Part shown: in pieces, positions 48,401 to 57,400 of the stretch
How the letters are laid out: every line of letters begins with the position of its first letter
Position numbering within the stretch: position 1 is the first letter of the stretch
Assembly (NCBI RefSeq): GCF_964199755.1
Contig: NC_133896.1
Coordinates: 93,992,200 to 94,056,199, forward strand
Source of the DNA: Larus michahellis
Taxonomy: Eukaryota > Chordata > Aves > Charadriiformes > Laridae
Direction: 5' to 3'
DNA: 64,000 nucleotides
Program-made: the position numbers and the translations under genes
The notes under the pieces: generated by a model
What the model was told of the DNA's origin: nothing
The model's database searches: none
What the model saw: only the letters and a program-made list of their open reading frames with translations

Positions 48401-51400
48401 CCACTCACGGTTTGAAGATATTGCTAACCAGTTTTGATCTTGGTGGTTGTCCGTACTGGTGGGGAGCATGATCTCCATTGGTGAGAGAAGCTGGTGGTGG
48501 AGCACAGGCTTTCCTTGGTGCTGTTCAGGCTGCACGAAGGATGTAAAAAGTCCTGCTCCCCTGAATGCCCCATAAATCAAGCAGAAGACTCAGCGATTCC
48601 TCGTAGCTCAAACTGCCTCAGCCAGTGCTTATCCTTCCTCAGCAGTTCTGGATGTCTCACCTGCCTCCTTGCCACCTTCTCCTCAGCTTCGTTGGTCCCT
48701 TGGTCTCTCAACTGCTTCCCCCTCCCCCAGAGATAAATCCCTCTCCCAAGCTTCACCTGGCAAAGCCTTTGTGCTCCTCCAGATGCCGTTGTTTTGTACA
48801 GGGAGGTGCATCTGTGTGCAGCCCAGGCTGCGGCTGTTTCAGCGCTCTGGTTGTGTTAAGGAACACATAACGCTTCTTATAAGCACCGTGCAGTCGGGAG
48901 CGTCCTGCTCGTAAAGGTTCATCTTCAGCCCCATGCCTGTGGCGGTGCAGGAGCTGCATGCCCTGCATCCCTCTCTCAAGCGCTTGATTTACTGAAGCAG
49001 AGTGGTGTTGAGTTCGGTGGCCACCTTAGTTGATTATCAAGTTATTTAGGTAAGATATTCTCAGAGCAAGCTGTAATGAATGTGCGTTATTTATTTGCAC
49101 TGCAGCAAATAAATACTGGTCTGCCGACTGAAGCTGGGAGGGCAAAGGAGACCTTTCTCCGCCTGCAGCTGGGAGGGTGAGCTGATGGATATCTTTCCCC
49201 AGGGGCTGAGGCATGGCAAGGAAGGCAGGGAAGGAGAGAGCCAGGTTGAATCCCAGGCTCTGCGCCTGCGGGGCAGCAAGCCAGGACGGAGCTCAGGGGT
49301 AGAGAAATACAATGACTTAGCAGCAGGTTGAAGGGACGGAGCTACACAGTGTGGGGGGGGGGGGTGGCAGGAGCTACAGCTTTCGCTTGATGGGCTTGCT
49401 GGAGAAGGGTGACAGGGCGGGAGAGATCGGTGGGTCGATTCTCCCCTCCCTGAATACAGTTGCAGGGTTATGAGCGATGGGATGAAATTACAGAGGGGGA
49501 GCCGTAACCTGAGCACTGCTGGCAGCTTCCTGATGTCCAGACTGTGCTGAGGGTGGAAGTGTCTCCTCAAAGGAAGGAGGAGTAGGAAGAGCTTTTTCCT
49601 GGAGGCATTTGTAGCTGCTGTAACCCAAAGCTTACTGCTGGGGACGGCCACCGCGTGCTGCATTAATGAGGTTTTCCACTCTGCCCCTTCACAACAGAGG
49701 ACAAGAGGAAGATGTTGGCCTTGAACCCAGGGGTCTGAGCTGGGTGCTGAGCTGTGTTCCACCTGCATGACCGTGGGGCATCGCTTCCCCTGGCTCTGTG
49801 CTGATGAGGGGACGTGTGGCCACAGCACGTGCTGGCCGCAACCGCAGCAGCTTTGCGTGCCTGGCATGGGCACTGGTAGCAGAGAGACCCAGCTACAGTG
49901 ACCCTTGTCTGCTTTGCCCCTAAAGCCCACAGCTTGCCACAGTTTTGTCCATAAAGACGCCGCCTGACGCTGCCTCAGGGACGCTTTTCTGCGCCGCAGG
50001 CACATGCAGGGGGTAGGGGTGCTGTGCGGCCAGCCTGGCACCCGGCCGTTTTGGGAAGAAGGGATCTTGCTGTCCCACAGGGGCGTCAGGGTAGGGCAAA
50101 ATGAATACTTTAAGGATAGTGAAGCACTCCAGCAATACAGGGGAGGGGATGCAGTATGCACCATGGAGCAATGGCTGAGCTTTTGGAGGAGCTGTGAACA
50201 GCAGGGGCTGGGGAGGACACAAGGCAGTGTCTCAGCATCCCTTATGGCCACCGTCATCCCTGTAAGGGCACCTTGCCCCTGTGCTGCCAGGTCGTGACTC
50301 TCAGTAACTGTCGCCGCCTTCCCTGCTTTGTTTCCTGGAGGATCGTGAAGATGTCCAGCCCCAATCTGAACATTGTGACCCTGCTGGGCAGTGGCTTGAC
50401 TTACACTAGTGCTTACCTCTTTGGGATTCAGGAGCAGAGCCTGCCGTCCGGAGACTCGGTAGAAAAACTTATTCAGGTGAGCGGGGTGGGGTGGGGTGGT
50501 GTTTGCTGGGACAGGTGCCTACGCACGCAGACACGGGCATGTATAAGCATGCACAGGTGCTGCGAGGCTGAAGGGGAGTTTTTTGGCTGCAAAGCAAATG
50601 ATCATCAACGCGCCGACCTGTGTGATGAACCCTCCGTGTCCTGGCCCAGGGCAGCCGCCCTGCCAGACTGGGGACTGGGCACGGACCCGGGTGGGGGAGT
50701 GGGACGTGGGAGACAGACAGCACACCCTGCCGTCCTGCTCAGCCGCCGGGCTGAGGATAATTAACGGAGGTGCCAGCGAGTGATTTATTGGTGCCGAGCC
50801 CCTCCGTGCCCCTGCTGCTTGCAAGCTGCCTGGCTCTCCGTGCCTGCTCCTCCCATGCGAGCCGCTCAGGGTGAGGAGGAGAAGGCAGGCAGCAGGCATG
50901 CCTGCAGAGGAACACACGACTTCTAATTTATTTTGCCCCGCAGTCAGCTTTCTGGTGTCTGATATGACCCTTCAGAAGATTGTAGACACATCTTTATCAC
51001 ATCCGTGGGTGGGCAGGCAGGGGATGTCCCTGTGAGCCCCCCGGCCGTCCCTTCAGCCCCCTTGCTATTTCCCCCCCCCGGCAGGTACGGCTCTGCCTGC
51101 TGTGCGTGGGGACCTCCCTGGTCTTCGGTCCCGTCCTGGGGAAAAGCTGGCGGCTCTACAAGGTGTTCACCCAGCGGGTGCCGGACAAGCGAGTGGTGAG
51201 TACACAGTACCGGGGGGAGAGGGGGGACGACGACAAACTCCCCAAGGTGGGTGAACACCAGCAAGTCCCAAACCAGTGCGGGATGGCAGATAAAACTGGC
51301 ACATGACAGGGATGGGTGACACCGTCACAGGTCTGGTTTCACACCTAGCCGGGCATGGGATCCTCATTTATTCCTGCGCAATGAGGCAGGAGATTTTCCA

Positions 51401-54400
51401 CTCTACGAGGCAAGCGGGTGCCCTGCCAGGACGCCTGTTCCCCAGTGGAGTCCCAGCCCCATCACCAAGCAAGGTCTTGTTCTCATTTTATACTGGCCAC
51501 ACGCCTTCGTTACACTGCATGCCAGTGTGTATGTCCAGGTCTGGGATGATTGGTTTTGCAGGATGAAAACAAACCAGGTATCCTCAAAGTTGTCTGATGT
51601 ATGGCCACCTTCAGATGCATCTTGAAGGGAGGGAGGGAACTCCTCTGCAGCACTGAAGGAAGGGGATACAGCAGCTGAGAGGAAAATGGGAGCCACCTAT
51701 AGACATTTCTGCATGTAATGCTGCTCTTCCAGCTTTCAGCAGCCCCTTTCCAATGGTGAAAAAAGTAGGTCTCAGAGGAAAGGTGAGAGATGAGAGGATT
51801 TGTAGAGGAACCGGGTACCAGCAAGGACTCCCATTCCTGAGGAACTGTTAAATTTGCAAAATGATAGTCCCGCCAGCTTCCCCCCCCACACACACACACT
51901 TTTTGTCTCTGCTTGTGATACGGGCATGAGGGGTGATACTCTTGTTCTGGAAGAGCTGTTTTCTGTCTTAGCTAGCCACACCATCGGGGAGGGTTTATAC
52001 CTGGCCCCAAGCCTGATTAGGTCTCCAAGAGTGTGGGAGCTGGAGACAGAGATCCTGTGGCCAACTCGGTCGTAGGTGAGCCACTGGACTCCGCTCTGGG
52101 AGAAGTATTAGGATGGAAATGTCACTTGGAAGAAACAACCAGAAAGAGACCCAAGGGGATGGAGGTTATTGGTGTCCATTTGCCCCCCATGGTAACACTT
52201 CTTGTGTGTTTGCAGATTATCAAAGACCTCCAGTTGCTGGCGATGGTGGCAGCGCTGGTGCTGGCGGACGCTGTGTTGCTCTTGACGTGGGTATTCTCTG
52301 ATCCAGTCCAGTGTTTCCGAAGCCTCAGCATCTCACTGCGGGTAAAGGGATGAGGAGGGGTGGTGGAGGGTTGCACTGTGTCCTGTCTGATCTCTGTGGA
52401 CAAAGTTGGTGGATGTGTCAGGTGTTTGGAGGTGCTGTTTAAAAAAAAAAAAGAAGAAAAACAAGGCAGAAAGCCTTCTGAGTGCTCTGGGTTGGGTTTA
52501 TGTCTGGTCTACTACAGAGATGACAGTCTGCTGCAAAATTTCTAGTTCTGTGCAGGTCACCTGGGTGACCCAGGAGAGGTGCATGGCATCTGCAGATGCT
52601 TTAGAGAAAGGTTTAACCGACAGCAGAGTGCCAAAATCTTCCTTGCTTTAACCCTCTGCCTGTGGCAGCACCGGCGTTGGCCTTTCCTTTTAGGAGTTTA
52701 CAGAGGAGACCTGCTCAAATGCCTACAGCTGTGTGCCCATCGGTCCGTGCCTGCTCCCGGGCCGGGGCAGCAGCCTTCACTTCTGCCTTCCCCTTGCCTC
52801 CTAGGCGACGGAGAAAGGCATGACCTGCTCGGTGAGCCGGGTGCAGTCCTGCGCATCTCTTTATTCTGAGCTTTGGCTCGTGCTCATTTTAGGGTTTAAG
52901 GTACGTAACCTCTTTATCGATTCTTGCACTGTCTCTCGCCTCTTCCCAGCCTCTCAGCCTGAACTGTTTAGCAGCATTTGTAGTTTTGCTGCCTTCCCAA
53001 GCTACATGCCTGTTGCAGATTTTGGTTACTCCTGCTCATCTTGAAAGCCCTCCCTTCTCCAGTCCTTCCCATGTTGATGTTTTCTTGCATTCCCTTGTAA
53101 AAGCCTTGTTAGCCGCTCTTCGCCTGCCTCACCGTCTCTTCTACGTGCACCGTGCGCACACTGACTCTGTAGTTCTCTCCCTGCAACCTCCCACGCCTCA
53201 TCTATCTGCCTTCTTACAACTCGTGTCTTACTGTTTCCTAACGCACACTTTCTCCGTAAAGCCTCAGATGCACGACGTGGCTCAGCCCCCGAGTCCTCTG
53301 ACTCCAAATCAAGGAGGTGCTGGTGACAAGTGCTTGGTGCCTACTTTTACAGGATGTCTATCAGCTTAATTATACCACTGAGGTACACTTTCACTGGTGT
53401 AGCTTTGCACGTGGCCGTTCTTATTCCAGAAGAGTTAGTTATACTGATGTAACTATGTGGGTATAATTATCGCTGTAATTATCTGTGGTCTCATGTGTCT
53501 CTGGGTTGGCAGAGGCTGGACGCATTTCAGAAAGCTGTTGTTGATGAAGCTTGTGAGATCACAGCCTTTCTTTGGGAATGGCTCCATCTCTGCGTGCAGT
53601 ACAGGCAGTTCCTTTCTGACTCACTGTAATATTATACCCATTGACCGTCTACCCAAAATCATAGGAAAAAGAGCAGAGAGAGACCTCACAACACAGCCAA
53701 GTCCTCCTCCCTCCTACACTTCATTCTAAAGACATTAGTCTAGCCTGTCCTTCAAAGTCCTTTGGTGCTAGGGATTGCCCAGTTCCCTGGGCTTTCAGTG
53801 CTGTGTCTCCACCTCTGATTTTGTCCACAGTTTGTGTTAAGGTTTAGACAGGTAATGCTTTTGCCTACAGCTTCTACAAACTGCTTTTTGCAATAAAACA
53901 TCCCCGTTACCGGTCCCAGGTACTCTTCATTAATGTTGCGTTGAACCTGACCCTGATCCTGTCTACCTACTGAGGGTCATGAAGTTCGTTCTTTAGTGGT
54001 TTCTCTGAAGTTAATCTGGGTGTACACTAATGTGAGAGTAGGCTCTATCTCTGCGTGTATGTAACACTCCTTATCTTCCACGGCATTAATGTGCTCAGCC
54101 CCTTGTGAAGCTGCTCAGTGTATTATCCTGGTTTTACTGGCACAGAGCAATGAACAGAAATGACTTGCCAAGGACATGCCTGGAATTAGGAACAAAGTCC
54201 TCTGCTCAAGATTAAAACAAACAAACAAACAAACAAAAAACTTAGTCCTGTGCTTACTGAAAGTCCTAGTTTACTAGACAGTAGTGCTGTTGTCTGTGTC
54301 CCAGGTAGACTATATGAATTTTAAATGGGACTCTGGTGCTGGTTTTTTTTTTTCTTGCTCAGGGATTAGGAGTTGGCTTGCCTTTGGGTCGTGTATTTGG

Positions 54401-57400
54401 AGGTGCCCTGTGGTGAACGTGGTTATGATCCAGTGCAGATCCTACAAAGCAGGGTCGGGCATCAGCCTAGTTCCCGGCGAGGCAGGTCTCACTGTTACAA
54501 CCCCCTCCTTGAGAATTCGTGGTGCTCTGAAGTTGGGAGTCTCACCAAAGACCAGGGACATGAACTTCTCTTGTCTGTAAGAGGGTCCCTCCGGACCTTA
54601 ACCCTGGCAACGGCCATCACGGTCATCAAGCAGCCATACCACGGAGGTGTCCAGAAGGGTCTACAGAACATCTGCACCACAGGTCAGAAAGCACTTCTTG
54701 ATGCCGAAAAGAGAATTTAATGTCTCTTAGTTGCCAACAGTTGTGCTTACTGAGTAGCAGAGGAATAATGTAGGAGTTGTATTCCCTGTATTCTGGGTCC
54801 TCGCAGGAGCAGGGATTTTGTTAGATGGTATTTCCAAGAGATCCTGAAGAAGGCAGACCATGCCTGTGCTATAGGGGTAGGCAAAAAATACTTGGTGTTT
54901 CCTGCCAGTGTGCCCTGGGGAAGGAGGGCTTCAGCCTGCCGCGTAGGTTTAATCCTGAGCACACTGGAAAGATGCACACGTTGGGACACTTAAGGGGCAG
55001 CACGGTGAGGAAGCCTGCTCTGAAACAACTGACCTGCTCTGGAGGAGGGACGGCCTCTGTGTACAGAGCACTTCTCCAGCCCCTTTCACTGCTGCTAGAG
55101 TCAGGCAGGAAATGGTGAAGGGAAGGGAGAAGAATTGCACCTGGTAGTTTCCTGGATTTCTATTTAAAGAGGCACCAAGTATATCCTCTTCCCTCCAGTC
55201 TAAACCTCCACTTCTTCTGCCTTGCTTTTTCCTTCTGAATCTCCTTCCTGCTCCTTCAGAGGTATGTCCTTGCTCCTTGATGGCATCCCACCGCTGCATC
55301 CCTGCAGGGACCTCCGTCTCTTGTCTGTTCATCCTTGCTGCTCCTGCTCCAGGCTGCCCAACGGGAGGTTTTCACGTCTTGCCTCTCCCAGCCTTTCCCT
55401 GTTCCGTGGCATCACCTGCTGACCTGACCCTCAGCTCCTCGGGACCCCCAGGGCCCACCGCCGCCTTCGCTCCTGCCTTCCCTCCCCAGCCCCACTTCTG
55501 ACCTGCAGCAGCCTGCTGGGCGTTTGCTGCGGTGTCACCACCATGTGCTGAAGGTCTGCATTATAGATCAAAGAGCATTAATTAGGATTGCGCTGACTGT
55601 ATCTGAGCTCACCGGGCTCGGTACGAGGTGGGGGTTGATGCCATCAGGCTGTAATTTTCCACACTCTGGAAACCTCTTTTTTCTGCTTCCAGAGTATCCT
55701 CCTGCTGTATGGGACCTACTTGGCCGGTCTGACCGACAACGTCAGCTCCCCGCCAGTCAACCAGTCCTTGACGCTCATCGTGGGGGTCAACCTTGTTTTC
55801 CTGGCTGCTGGCACTGTCTGCTTAGTTCACCGTTTCTTCCGCACTTGGCACAACTTGCTGTTTGGTTTTACCTCTGGAGGCATCTTCGTGTGTACAACCA
55901 CGATCAACTGCTTCATATTTGTCCCACAGGTATGCTGCCACCTCCGTCCCACCACCTGGTCGGAACATTTTTGGAGTTTAACAATAGCAGCTGTGGGGGC
56001 CAAAGCACTTAGTTTCTTGCTTCTTTTGCCAAAAATTTGGGCTCACCTGCACAGCTCGTCCTCCAATCCCAAAGGCTCTGCTTCCCCAAGCAGGTCCCCT
56101 GAGTCTCCAAGGAGTGTAGGCACATTGCAGAGCTGCTGCTCAGTAGCCCTCCTGCAAGACCATGCTGTGGATGGCAACCACACAGGGGGCATGCGTGGAG
56201 GCGAGGTGGCTGCTGCTCTCCTCCTCCTCCACATGAGTGATGGGATTGGTCATTTATGCAGTTGTCCTCTCCTCATACCCCACATACCCACTCCCACCAA
56301 GGGTTTCTGCCCACGGCAGGGATGGAGGTGGGCTCTGGCAATCCAGATGACCTCGCCAGGGTTGGCAGTCCCCAGGGGAGGCTGTCCTCCTCTGTGCTCC
56401 TGGAGGAGGAAGCTGGGCTTTGCTGCAGGCGAGGGGGAGGACACAGAGATATTTTGAGGAAGCCTTTTGTGGTAAGTCAAGGCTCTTCTGCTTCCCGTGT
56501 CCTCGAGGAGCAGCCTGGTGTGTCTGGCCACATTAGTGGGAAAAATGCTCCCATTGTTACAGGGAGAGGAAACAGTTGTTTACTCAGTGTTATGTTTGGG
56601 CTCAAGGAAATGAGGTGAGAAAGGGAGGAAGAGGTGAAGCTGAAGAAAGAGCAGATCTGTGCAAGAGAGGGCTCAGGGGATCTCACTAACATGCATAAAT
56701 ATCTATGGGGGTGCAGCAGGGAGGGGGGAACCAGGCTCTTCTCAGTGGTGTCCACTGACAGGACAGGGGACAATGAGCACAAACTGAAACACAGGAAATT
56801 CTGTTTAAACATCAGAAAAAGGAAGGTGATGGGGGGAGTTCTGTGAAAAGTTCTAAAGCCCTGGAGCAGGTTTCCCAGAGAGGTTATGGGGTCTCCATGC
56901 TTGGAGAGATTCAGGATCCAGCTGGACATGGTCCTGCGCAGCCTGGTGCTTGAGCAGGGCAGTTGGACTAGATGATCTCCAGAGGTCCCTTCCTACCTCA
57001 GTTGGTGCAGTATAACTGCAGAGTCCCACCTCGCTAGATGACGAGCCCATGGGAGCAGGTTCCAAACCTCCTGTGACAAGCACAAAGCCTGCTGGCGATG
57101 CTCTGCCAAGCGCGAGCTCTCTTGGAGCGAAGGTGGAGGAGCCGATGAGCTGTATTTGCGTTCTGCCTGTACCATTTTTTCCTGCTGTAGCTTGGGGGCC
57201 TTGAACATTTTATTTAACTTGGATCTTTTAATTCATCAACTTGTTTTTCCTAATGGGCTTGCTCTTCTGTTGCTCATCCGAGATCGATGAGCAGCTGGAG
57301 CTGGGCTGCGCGAGGCTTCCGTGCAGAAACGAGATGAGAAAACGGGTACTGAGCGCTGCTGTTTTTTCAGCTTGTCGCTGTCGATTTGGGGATAGAGAGG

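Larger units (their letters stand above)
52901..55692 (+). other. GPR156 intron after coding exon 6
   Basis: 2.8 kb, gtacgt to ttccag. Contains an (AAAC)n microsatellite at 54214-54236 and a possible very old CR1/L3-like remnant at about 53640-53930. No exon was recognised. Confidence 0.75.
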
